Positions 1-8,323 of a DNA stretch of 27,704 nt are shown here, in pieces; within the stretch, counting starts at the first letter, position 1, and the number at the start of each line of letters is the position of its first letter. A program made the position numbers and the translations under genes. The stretch covers positions 1 to 27,704 of the IMG/VR virus record IMGVR_UViG_3300032241_000324. The stretch is one strand, 5' to 3'. This DNA is from a virus. The notes beneath the pieces are model-generated. The model was given only the letters and a program-made list of their open reading frames with translations, searched no databases and was not told the DNA's origin.

Positions 1-119
1 ATAGGGTCACGGGAACATTTAATATATTCTTCCGCTTGCTCTTGAGTCCAGTTGATTGTGACACCGACCTTTTTTAATAGGGGGTTATCACGGTAACTTT
101 CTTTATTTTTTGTTGCCAT
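1..119 (-). CDS. 17: Large terminase subunit, N-terminal fragment (T4 gp17-like)
   Basis: The first 39 codons of an ORF that runs off the left edge. It begins MATKNKESYRDNPLLKKVGV and continues with a segment containing WTQEQ and EEYIKC, which resembles the N-terminus of T4-like large terminases. In the family this is the DNA-packaging ATPase/nuclease that docks on the portal; its Walker motifs and nuclease domain would lie outside the window. The start ATG at 117-119 overlaps the end of the small terminase gene by 17 bases, which is the T4 order 16 then 17 and suggests translational coupling. Identification rests on a short N-terminus plus gene order, so the name is strong by context but only moderate by sequence. 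Confidence 0.82.
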   Translation of the reverse strand, partial: MATKNKESYRDNPLLKKVGVTINWTQEQAEEYIKCSRDP

Positions 120-519
120 CTTTTAGTAGTTTCGCCAATTCAGCAGTTGTACCAACGAATATTGCTTTGTCAATATTGGTATTATTAACTTCTTTCTTAT
201 TATCCATATCACGCATTTCTTTTTGGATTTTAAGAAGTCTATCGTTAGCTTCAGTCATGTTCTTTAATAATGTGGCATACACTTCAAAGGCTCTTGGATG
301 CTGTCCAGCTTTAGCAATCTCTAATATTTCGTGCATTGCTTCATGGCCTTGGTCGAGTATGGCTTGAAGATTTTCTTTTGATTGTTGGTAAGCATCTGTT
401 AAATCTTCTTCGATATCTGATTTTTTGTAGTGTGTTGGTAAGACCTGTTTTTTTGGTTCTGGTTCACCAATAGGATTCACATCAAAAACTTGGCTTAAAT
501 TTTTATCAAGATTATTCAT
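103..519 (-). CDS. 16: Small terminase subunit (T4 gp16-like)
   Basis: A 138-residue protein. It shares with T4 gp16 a central helical region containing the pattern HPRAFEVYATLLKNMTEAND (about residues 73-92; T4 gp16 has a similar PRHMEVFATLMGQMT stretch) and a C-terminal VGTTAEL segment like the T4 MGSPTEL. In T4 this subunit recognises DNA and stimulates the gp17 packaging motor. The N-terminus is a disordered-looking, proline- and charge-rich stretch. It is slightly shorter than T4 gp16. It follows the 322-residue fibre gene after 11 bases and overlaps gp17 by 17 bases. No clear Shine-Dalgarno sequence precedes the ATG (only AT-rich bases), so translation probably relies on coupling to the upstream gene. 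Confidence 0.88.
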   Translation of the reverse strand: MNNLDKNLSQVFDVNPIGEPEPKKQVLPTHYKKSDIEEDLTDAYQQSKENLQAILDQGHEAMHEILEIAKAGQHPRAFEVYATLLKNMTEANDRLLKIQKEMRDMDNKKEVNNTNIDKAIFVGTTAELAKLLKDGNKK

Positions 520-530
520 AAATTAAAATA

Positions 531-1499
531 TTAAGATGCTGCAGCTTTAATTATAACATATTGAATCACAGGAGATTCTGTCAATGTAGTGGTGGAAATA
601 TTTCTAATAGTTACGTTAGCTTGTCCTTGTGAAGTATTTGAGGCAAGATTATAAGCACCAATTGTACCACCACTAAAATGATTTAACAAAATAAAATCAT
701 TTGCACCAATAAATGTATTTAACAAAATAAATGTATTAGATGTTTGTGCATTTAATGAAGAATTGCTTAGTGTTATTTGTCCTGTTGGATTGTTTAATAT
801 TACTGTATTTGATTTACTTGTAGATTGTATTGCAACATTACCTGTTCCAGTTGAAAAACCAAGAGAAGTATTTGCATACAATGAACCACTTGCATTTAAA
901 TTGCCAACAACACCAACACCTCCACGAACAACCATTGCACCAGTAACAGAAGAATAAGACTGTGTTCCAATTCCGTTATTAGCAGTAAATTGTACTATAA
1001 CGTTATTTGTTAATGTTCCAGTATAATTTAATTGTTTACTTTTAATTTGAAAAACGTTATTGAATACTTGCAATTCATAACTACCAAGTTCATTTGATAA
1101 TGAATTATCCCATTGGCTTAATTCCAATGTAGGTCCACTATTTGCATTACTATTAACCCTAATAATTTTAAAAGCTCCGTTAGTATCAATTATATTTAAA
1201 GCTTTTATAAATGAAGTTTGTGATTGATAGGAAGCAGTATTAATAACATTAACAATATTAGTATTAGTTATTTGGTCTCCAAGTAATATATGACCAGTAT
1301 CCCATATATTACCGGTAACTCCTATACTAACCAAATTGGCATCAGTATTTGCACCAACAAGAACACTTCCTCCTGGAGTTACACCATCATGGACAGTTAA
1401 AGTTTTCAATGTAGTATCAACAATTATTTCACCATTAGCTCCAATAATTGTTGATAATACTGATGTTGGATATCTTTTAAATTGTAGTTGTTTTGGCAT
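531..1499 (-). CDS. Fibre-like virion protein with an Mtd-type N-terminal domain
   Basis: A 322-residue protein beginning MPKQLQFKRYPTS, followed by GANGEIIVDTTLKTLTVHDG. This N-terminal pattern (Q-x-K/R-R, G-E-I/V-x-V-D, LTVHDGVTPGG) is found at the start of many phage receptor-binding and fibre proteins and recurs in the 1013-residue fibre of this window. The middle carries a GAMVVRGGVGVVGNL segment, a module common in marine phage fibres and also present as GALIVNGGIGVKGD in the 1013-residue protein. The rest is Ser/Thr/Asn-rich beta-type sequence. It has no S74 chaperone and no enzymatic motif. It sits between gp15 and gp16, an unusual place for a fibre gene, 10 bases after gp15 and with an AGG-type binding site. 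Its function as an adhesin or decoration is inferred. Confidence 0.7.
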   Translation of the reverse strand: MPKQLQFKRYPTSVLSTIIGANGEIIVDTTLKTLTVHDGVTPGGSVLVGANTDANLVSIGVTGNIWDTGHILLGDQITNTNIVNVINTASYQSQTSFIKALNIIDTNGAFKIIRVNSNANSGPTLELSQWDNSLSNELGSYELQVFNNVFQIKSKQLNYTGTLTNNVIVQFTANNGIGTQSYSSVTGAMVVRGGVGVVGNLNASGSLYANTSLGFSTGTGNVAIQSTSKSNTVILNNPTGQITLSNSSLNAQTSNTFILLNTFIGANDFILLNHFSGGTIGAYNLASNTSQGQANVTIRNISTTTLTESPVIQYVIIKAAAS

Positions 1500-1509
1500 T
1501 TTAAACCTA

Positions 1510-2598
1510 TTAGTTAAGAGGGTAAGTTGTATCTATATTTGGAGTTTCTTTTACATTAGTACTATATGTATAAGAGTTTATATTTGCTGTTTCTGTTAAT
1601 AAATCTTCTGATGGAGTAGATTCAAATAACATATCTTCATTGATTTCTGTTTCTGTTAATAAATCTTCTACCAATATTGAAGTTGCAGTTACAGCAATTT
1701 GTGCTAGATTTATTGGTAATACTTGATAAGAGGTAAACACATAATTTGCATTTGTCTTTGTACCAATAATAGATTGTGAGGAAACAAAATTACCATTAAT
1801 ATTTATTAATGTTAATTGATTATTTGTTGGAACAAAATCAACAACTACTGCTGTTGCTGTGGCAGTATCTAATGTATAACCTTGATAAACAATTTCACCA
1901 ATCTGATAATTACCTACTTTTCCTTCATTTGAAAGATTAAATACAACTTTATCTGTTGGTTGAATATTATTTAATATATTTGTAATTGAGGTAGCAATAA
2001 GTTTTGGTGTACTTGTTGCACCAAATATAAAACCTTTAACAGTAAAATCTAAAGTCCAAATAATCGTTCTTGTATCAGAATCTCTTGGTCCTTCATAAGT
2101 AATATCAAAATTAGTTGTGTTCAATATCACAGGAATTTCTTTGGTAATTCCTAATTCGGGAATAAGATTAATTTTAATTGTATAATCTGGTGTAAAAAAT
2201 GGTAATATATGTTCAATGATTTGGTGAGCATCTTCAATATTTCTTGTATACAGATGTAAAGAAAAATCAAAATTATAAGGCACAGGATTATATTGTGCTG
2301 TCACGCCTGTTGTGGTATTATAAAAATTTTTAGTATTAGTAATTTGTTTTCTACTAGCATCATAACTTAGACCAGTCATCTCAAAAGATAATCTTGGTAA
2401 AGTCATTTGAACTTTTTTGTCTAAGTTATAATCACCTTCAATACGTTGAACATATAATTCTTTTGGTGCATAGGCAATAGGAACAATAAATCTTTCCGCT
2501 TCAGTTAAATCTGGATTATAACGAACTAAAGTGATATTATTAAATAGGTCACCAAAACCTACTGTAATTTTACGAATAATGTGGTTGTATGCGGACAT
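1510..2598 (-). CDS. 15: Tail sheath stabiliser/completion protein (T4 gp15-like) with an extra C-terminal module
   Basis: A 362-residue protein. Residues 1-200 match the T4 gp15 pattern: an N-terminal FGDLFNNI segment, VPIAYAPKE, LPRLSFEM, the QYNPVPY motif near residue 102, the LYTRNIEDAHQIIEHILPFF helix near 116-135, and IIWTLDFTVKGF near 179-190. In T4, gp15 forms the ring that terminates the tail and joins it to the neck. After about residue 220 the protein continues beyond the conserved core. A beta-rich module (about 224-291, with EIVYQG and a LININGNF segment) also occurs in the adjacent gp14, and an acidic tail contains EDLLTET twice (about 311-317 and 331-337). The start ATG overlaps the gp14 stop by one base (TAATG). 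The assignment of the core is firm; the role of the extension is unknown. Confidence 0.9.
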   Translation of the reverse strand: MSAYNHIIRKITVGFGDLFNNITLVRYNPDLTEAERFIVPIAYAPKELYVQRIEGDYNLDKKVQMTLPRLSFEMTGLSYDASRKQITNTKNFYNTTTGVTAQYNPVPYNFDFSLHLYTRNIEDAHQIIEHILPFFTPDYTIKINLIPELGITKEIPVILNTTNFDITYEGPRDSDTRTIIWTLDFTVKGFIFGATSTPKLIATSITNILNNIQPTDKVVFNLSNEGKVGNYQIGEIVYQGYTLDTATATAVVVDFVPTNNQLTLININGNFVSSQSIIGTKTNANYVFTSYQVLPINLAQIAVTATSILVEDLLTETEINEDMLFESTPSEDLLTETANINSYTYSTNVKETPNIDTTYPLN

Positions 2599-3479
2599 TA
2601 AATACTTCCAAATGGATTAGTTTCTGATGTATCAACAATCGTAGAGAAAGAATTTGCAATTAATTCATTATCATAATTCTCTTTATTGGATGGATTAGCC
2701 AATGGGTCAAACGAAACCAAACTATATTGAGCCCCACTAGTATATCCGTAAATAATAGTATTATCTAAGAATTCACCGGCAATATTGGTTACTGATAATG
2801 TACTTGAAGAAGGTATCCAAGATTGTACGATTGCTACTGTGTTTGCGTTAGCATATGAACCATCAAGAGATTGATAAACAATTTCTTGTATTGCATATGT
2901 TCCTGTTCCTGTACCAACATTAAGGTGTAAAGTGTATGCTGAATCTGTAACAACAGCATCGATATCTGCCGTACCTGTATTGATAATCTCTTGTGAATAC
3001 TTAAACTTCTCTAATTCTAATTCATAGAAGTAAGGTACTTTTCTGCCTAACATAAAGAAATCTTTTGTTTGATTGGTAAATTTAATCTCAAACAATTCAC
3101 CAGTACCGTTTAAGAATGGAATATAAATCAAATCACCTTCCATTGGTCTTGTGATTGTATTTTGTGGTACTCGTTGTGAGAATGTTCTCTTTGAAATAAT
3201 TACTTGAACCGTATTTTTAATTTCTAAACCAAACTTAGAAAAGAATTCTCTTTCACCACCATATTCTAATGAGTTAGAAAGATAGAGTTCTATTGGATAA
3301 GATGATTTAAATTTCTTAACCGGATCCTCACCAAACAATAAATCTCTTGCCTCACTATTGTTATTGGGTAAGTAGAATGCTTCAAAACCTTGGACTTTAA
3401 TGCTTTCAACTATTAAATCTTCAATTACCCGCTGTTCAGGTAAACTTCCATAATTGTTGAAATAGTGGTTCACCGGCAT
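2598..3479 (-). CDS. 14: Neck protein (T4 gp14-like) with an extra C-terminal module
   Basis: A 293-residue protein. The core (1-168) follows T4 gp14: VNHYFNNYGS, an EDLIVESIKVQGFEAFYLPN segment (T4 has VAESIQMRGVECYYVP), LLFGEDPVKKF, the EFFSKFGLEI segment, EGDLIYIPF, and EKFKYSQEIIN. In T4, gp13 and gp14 form the neck that closes the filled head and joins it to the tail. Residues 191-257 form a beta-type module with EIVYQS, WIPSSSTLSVTNIAGEF and YTSGAQY, clearly related to the module at the end of gp15. The gene starts one base after the HNH gene ends, and its ribosome binding site (AGGAGAAT) lies inside the last codons of that HNH gene. It ends in a one-base overlap with gp15. Confidence 0.88.
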   Translation of the reverse strand: MPVNHYFNNYGSLPEQRVIEDLIVESIKVQGFEAFYLPNNNSEARDLLFGEDPVKKFKSSYPIELYLSNSLEYGGEREFFSKFGLEIKNTVQVIISKRTFSQRVPQNTITRPMEGDLIYIPFLNGTGELFEIKFTNQTKDFFMLGRKVPYFYELELEKFKYSQEIINTGTADIDAVVTDSAYTLHLNVGTGTGTYAIQEIVYQSLDGSYANANTVAIVQSWIPSSSTLSVTNIAGEFLDNTIIYGYTSGAQYSLVSFDPLANPSNKENYDNELIANSFSTIVDTSETNPFGSI

Positions 3480-3480
3480 A

Positions 3481-3993
3481 TTATTCTCCTAATTTTTCAC
3501 ATAAATGTCCTTTATGGTGCTTTCTCACACCTAAAGAAACTAAAGACATTTTAGAACTATCTAAATTATTATCTATACACCACTTATACATATTTGTCAC
3601 GGTCAATTTTGTTCCGTCTGGTTTAGTTATTAACCAATTTTTAGATTTACCTTTTGAAATATTTTTTTTGTGTTCTTCGGTTTTTTTCTTATTCTTTAAA
3701 GTTTGGCTTATTTTTATCTTGTCTGATTCTGGACACTTTCTACCTAAATTCGCTTTATGTCCAATTGGAGGCCTAGATTTTTTTCCAGCCATAATAAATA
3801 ATTCATGCAATAATTCTTCTTTACCTATAATACCAGCTAACCCTTTCCAAGCTAATTCATCTTCTTTTTTACCATATTGTTCAAAAAGAATACGGTGTGC
3901 TTCTGCGTGTTCTTCTACTGTTAATTCAATTAAATTTGATGGTTCATCAGTACCACCAGCATGACGAGGTATTATGTGGTGTTTATGTTTCAT
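3481..3993 (-). CDS. HNH homing endonuclease between gp13 and gp14
   Basis: A 170-residue protein. The HNH nuclease motif is at the very N-terminus: MKHKHHIIPRHAGGTDEPSN, then LIELTVEEHAEAHRILF, giving the paired histidines (H5/H6), the central Asn and the downstream His that form the beta-beta-alpha metal site. The middle is Lys-rich with a KTEEHKKNISKGK stretch resembling NUMOD3-type DNA-binding elements. The C-terminus (about 124-168) has WCIDNNLDSSKMSLVSLG followed by HHKGH, a probable DNA-binding helix-turn-helix module that also ends the other HNH protein here. It is inserted cleanly: one base after gp13 ends and one base before gp14 starts, with its last codons supplying the gp14 ribosome binding site. 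It is a probable free-standing homing endonuclease; activity is not shown by sequence. Confidence 0.86.
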   Translation of the reverse strand: MKHKHHIIPRHAGGTDEPSNLIELTVEEHAEAHRILFEQYGKKEDELAWKGLAGIIGKEELLHELFIMAGKKSRPPIGHKANLGRKCPESDKIKISQTLKNKKKTEEHKKNISKGKSKNWLITKPDGTKLTVTNMYKWCIDNNLDSSKMSLVSLGVRKHHKGHLCEKLGE

Positions 3994-3994
3994 A

Positions 3995-4768
3995 TTAGTT
4001 CATAAAAAATTCCAGCGGCGCACCGTAATTCATTTCCATTTCTTTCTCTAATCTTTCAATTTCGTCTGTGGCTTCTTTTTGAATAGTTTTGCCATCTAAT
4101 GTAACGCCGCCAGGTAATTGTAGACCAGCAAACTTAGAAAGATTATTACCCCAACTTCTTTTAATGAGTTGTGTAGCATACTCTTTTATCCAACGGTCAT
4201 TCCATACCAAATTATAAACATCTGGATTAATGGCTGCATATGCTTCAGCAATCACAACAGTACCAACTGGTGCTTCAGAATCGCCCCATGACCAATCAAT
4301 ATAGAGTCTTTGCATATGTCTTTGGAAGCGAATAGGAACTTCTCCAGTGAACATAATTTCTAGAGAACGTAAGTGTTGTTGTGTTAAAGTGTAGTTGATG
4401 TAGGACGCTGAGGTGAAGTCGTACAACTCATTTAGTCTTAATTGATATCTAAGGTCAAACATATTGACGGAAGATTGAGAATCAGATACCGGGAATATAC
4501 GAGTGATACCAACAATTTCCATTGGATTACCTTGAGCATCTGTTGATTGACTTAAATCTAAATAGCTATTATCAATGTCGGTTTGTTGCAAACCTTTGAT
4601 ATAATAAACTTTTTGTAGTCCATCAAAGTGATAATCTTGCCAATATTGTAAGGCGTCATCTATCCTGTCCTGCACTTGATCCGAGTCAACATTTATTTCT
4701 ATCACGGGAAATCCTAATCTACGCAAGCAATAATTGGTAAAATCTTCTCTATTAGTTATTGTTGCCAT
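3995..4768 (-). CDS. 13: Neck protein (T4 gp13-like)
   Basis: A 257-residue protein. The signature is near the N-terminus: an RRLGFPVIEINVDSDQVQDR stretch followed by IDDALQYWQDYHFDG (about 16-50), the typical opening of gp13 neck proteins in T4-like marine phages. Further conserved-looking parts are the RHMQRLYIDWSWGD segment (about 150-163) and the LVWNDRWIKEYATQLIKRSWG helix (about 186-206). In T4, gp13 works with gp14 in the head-to-tail neck. The predicted start overlaps the 3' end of the upstream HNH gene by 13 bases; that gene's stop codon is read out of frame from the gp13 start. A modest AGGA site lies about 10 bases upstream. Its first 15 codons are duplicated at the start of the HNH gene. 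Confidence 0.87.
   Translation of the reverse strand: MATITNREDFTNYCLRRLGFPVIEINVDSDQVQDRIDDALQYWQDYHFDGLQKVYYIKGLQQTDIDNSYLDLSQSTDAQGNPMEIVGITRIFPVSDSQSSVNMFDLRYQLRLNELYDFTSASYINYTLTQQHLRSLEIMFTGEVPIRFQRHMQRLYIDWSWGDSEAPVGTVVIAEAYAAINPDVYNLVWNDRWIKEYATQLIKRSWGNNLSKFAGLQLPGGVTLDGKTIQKEATDEIERLEKEMEMNYGAPLEFFMN
4724..4768 (-). repeat. gp13 5' end, second copy of the direct repeat
   Basis: The functional gp13 start. It pairs with the repeat at 5407-5451. It also contains the HNH stop codon out of frame (4756-4758). Confidence 0.82.
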
Positions 4769-5451
4769 TTATTGTATCCTTTGTGTGTTATCTGTTTACC
4801 TGAATTAACTCTAGTCATAGCACCTTGGTCTAAATTATTTTTTCTACAAAATTCTCTTAAATTAAATATATCAACTTTTTGATTATTGTAAATAAAAGAA
4901 TAATTTTTACATTTTTTTATAAAAAAACCTTCTTTGTGTTTTTTGCCATACATAGGATTTTTTGTGCCTGTCGTTAAAGATTTAATATAATTCTTATGTT
5001 CTTCGGTGTGTTTATATCCAAAAGCTGGATGTTTATTTCCTTTTAGTCCATATAATGAATTATTTTCACCACTATTTTTTCTTGACACTACTTGTATATA
5101 TTGTTTTTTTACTGATGTATAAATCTTAGAATTAATTTTTAATTTTCTAAGGTTTTTCATGTGATGTGATATATTCCATAAAGCATACAACATTTTATCT
5201 TTATCTTTTCCTTCTAACATTTTAGGCAGCAAAAGATGACAAATAAAATGTTCCCGTGCAGTTAAAAATACGGTATCATTATTTTTACAAATACTTTTGG
5301 GAATTATGTGGTGATTTTCCACATATATCGGTGATGTTTTTTTGTTCCAACCACGAAGTAAAGCATTTTCTATGATAGAAAAATACCACTTACTATACTT
5401 ATTATCTAAGCAGTAAGACTTAAAATCGTTCCAATTAGTAATTGTTGCCAT
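4756..5451 (-). CDS. HNH homing endonuclease carrying a copy of the gp13 N-terminus
   Basis: A 231-residue protein. The ATG at 5449-5451 is chosen because AGGAGA lies 5 bases upstream; a TTG one codon earlier is possible. Residues 1-15 (MATITNWNDFKSYCL) copy the gp13 start and probably are not part of the nuclease. The nuclease follows: YSKWYFSIIENALLRG, then the HNH core ENHHIIPKSICKNND (about 46-59) and AREHFICHLL (about 66-75). A central tract with NKHPAFGYKHTEEH and TGTKNPMYGKKH has two NUMOD3-like motifs, which bind DNA in phage homing endonucleases. The C-terminus (NLREFCRKNNL to HKGYNKW) resembles the end of the other HNH protein. The last four residues, KWQQ, are encoded by the gp13 start region in another frame. 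Expression appears controlled by a promoter-in-hairpin element just upstream. Confidence 0.88.
   Translation of the reverse strand: MATITNWNDFKSYCLDNKYSKWYFSIIENALLRGWNKKTSPIYVENHHIIPKSICKNNDTVFLTAREHFICHLLLPKMLEGKDKDKMLYALWNISHHMKNLRKLKINSKIYTSVKKQYIQVVSRKNSGENNSLYGLKGNKHPAFGYKHTEEHKNYIKSLTTGTKNPMYGKKHKEGFFIKKCKNYSFIYNNQKVDIFNLREFCRKNNLDQGAMTRVNSGKQITHKGYNKWQQ
5407..5451 (-). repeat. Copy of the gp13 5' end at the start of the HNH gene
   Basis: Forty-five bases aligned without gaps to 4724-4768, the start of gp13. By hand count 34 of 45 bases and 11 of 15 residues match (MATITN..DF..YCL). Similarity stops sharply after codon 15. The two copies flank the HNH coding region as direct repeats about 680 bases apart. 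Confidence 0.85.
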
Positions 5452-5454
5452 CAA

Positions 5455-5491
5455 TTTCTCCTATTATGAAGTATTTATCTAATAGGAGAAA
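5455..5491 (-). promoter_or_regulatory. Perfect 12-bp inverted repeat enclosing a late promoter and sequestering a ribosome binding site
   Basis: The arms 5455-5466 and 5480-5491 are exact reverse complements (12 of 12). The 13-base loop contains the promoter motif GATAAATA (minus strand, 5479-5472). The downstream arm includes AGGAGA, the binding site for the HNH start at 5451. A transcript reading through from upstream genes would fold this arm into the stem and block translation. A transcript starting from the loop promoter would lack the upstream arm and be translated. The same arrangement is described for T4 genes such as e, soc, 49 and the I-TevI ORF. A terminator is less likely because no T-rich run follows either arm. 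Confidence 0.75.
5472..5479 (-). promoter_or_regulatory. Late-type promoter GATAAATA
   Basis: A match to 7 of 8 bases of the T4 late -10 element TATAAATA, located in the hairpin loop 21 bases upstream of the HNH start and directing transcription into the HNH-gp13-HNH-gp14-gp15 unit. Late promoters of this type need only this element plus the phage sigma and clamp system. Confidence 0.7.
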
Positions 5492-5504
5492 CGAGGCTTT
5501 TGTA

Positions 5505-5705
5505 TTATTGAATTACTTTTGAACCTAGAGGACCATCTGGTTGAGCAGGTTGAAGTTGCTCTCTTGCTTGATTACTAACTTTATCAATCAAACCACGACT
5601 AAATTTGTGTGGTAATTCATCTAAACCAGCAATTATTGTATTCAATTCATTGATGGTAACTGTAATGGTAACAGTTTGTTCTTGTTGTTGAACTTGGTCA
5701 TTCAT
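5505..5705 (-). CDS. Small unnamed protein, 66 residues
   Basis: A short ORF with a good AGGAG site 7 bases before the ATG. It starts with a Gln-rich segment (MNDQVQQQEQ), then an alternating Val/Thr/Ile strand (TVTITVTINELNTIIAGLDE), LPHKFSRGLIDKV and a C-terminal Pro-rich end (QPAQPDGPLGSKVIQ). It has no membrane segment and no signal peptide. Similar short proteins with a strand followed by an ELP motif occur upstream of gp13 in T4-like marine phages as far as I recall, but no function is known to me. It follows the 131-residue gene after 28 bases and is probably co-transcribed with it. The gap after it (5455-5504) holds the regulatory hairpin. Confidence 0.7.
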   Translation of the reverse strand: MNDQVQQQEQTVTITVTINELNTIIAGLDELPHKFSRGLIDKVSNQAREQLQPAQPDGPLGSKVIQ

Positions 5706-5733
5706 ATCAAAACTCCTATGTTAAAAAATTATA

Positions 5734-6129
5734 TTAAGTGTTGCTTGTATTAGCCCACGGTAAAGCAGGTTCAGAAATAATATTAATCTGATTATTAATC
5801 TGTTCATTAATTTTTTCATTAATGTGGTCAGCATAAGAACCAGTAATACTATTATATATCCAGCTCAAAACATTCGCTTCCTGTAATTGATTGAAATGAA
5901 TAAACTCACCTGTATCATTTGCTGTTAAAGTAAATGGAGTTGCACCGGAGAAAGTACCTGTTTGATTTGCTGGAGTTACTGCTGTATAATCCCAATAAGT
6001 TTGAATAACGGTATTTGGATATACATTACCAGATACGGTTACATCTCTAACTTTGAGGCTTTTGATGGTGTGGGTATAAGTCCACTCGGTATTGGCTAAA
6101 GTTGCCAATGTATTTACTGTGTCTGCCAT
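5734..6129 (-). CDS. Unnamed probable structural protein, 131 residues
   Basis: It begins MADTVNTLATLANTEWTYTH, followed by a beta-rich middle with PNTVIQTYWDYTAV and a GTFSGATPFTL segment, then a QLQEANVLSWIYNSI helix, a polar repeat INEKINEQINNQIN and an EPALPW end. It has no enzymatic motif, signal peptide or transmembrane segment. The ribosome binding site is strong (AGGAGAAAATAATG). A full TATAAATA late promoter lies 45 bases upstream, so this gene heads its own late transcript that may continue into the 66-residue gene and the neck genes. The style and position suggest a small virion or tail-associated protein of marine T4-like phages. The role is not established. Confidence 0.72.
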   Translation of the reverse strand: MADTVNTLATLANTEWTYTHTIKSLKVRDVTVSGNVYPNTVIQTYWDYTAVTPANQTGTFSGATPFTLTANDTGEFIHFNQLQEANVLSWIYNSITGSYADHINEKINEQINNQINIISEPALPWANTSNT

Positions 6130-6173
6130 TATTTTCTCCTAAAATGTTGGCGTTAATGAAGTTGCTGCCATAG

Positions 6174-6181
6174 TATTTATA
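6174..6181 (-). promoter_or_regulatory. Late promoter TATAAATA
   Basis: An exact match to the T4 late promoter consensus on the minus strand, placed immediately after the stop codon of the 713-residue collagen-like fibre and 45 bases before the 131-residue gene. This is the best-matching late element in the window. Confidence 0.8.

Positions 6182-8309
<2,128 letters not shown>

Positions 8310-8323
<14 letters not shown>

Noticed and set aside
5455-5491. Hairpin as a Rho-independent terminator
   Set aside because: No T run follows the stem on either strand, and the downstream arm carries a working-type ribosome binding site.
6139-6171. A ten-codon leader frame (MAATSLTPTF) before the 131-residue gene
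   Set aside because: Its ATG lies between the promoter element and the expected transcript start, so late transcripts would probably not contain it.
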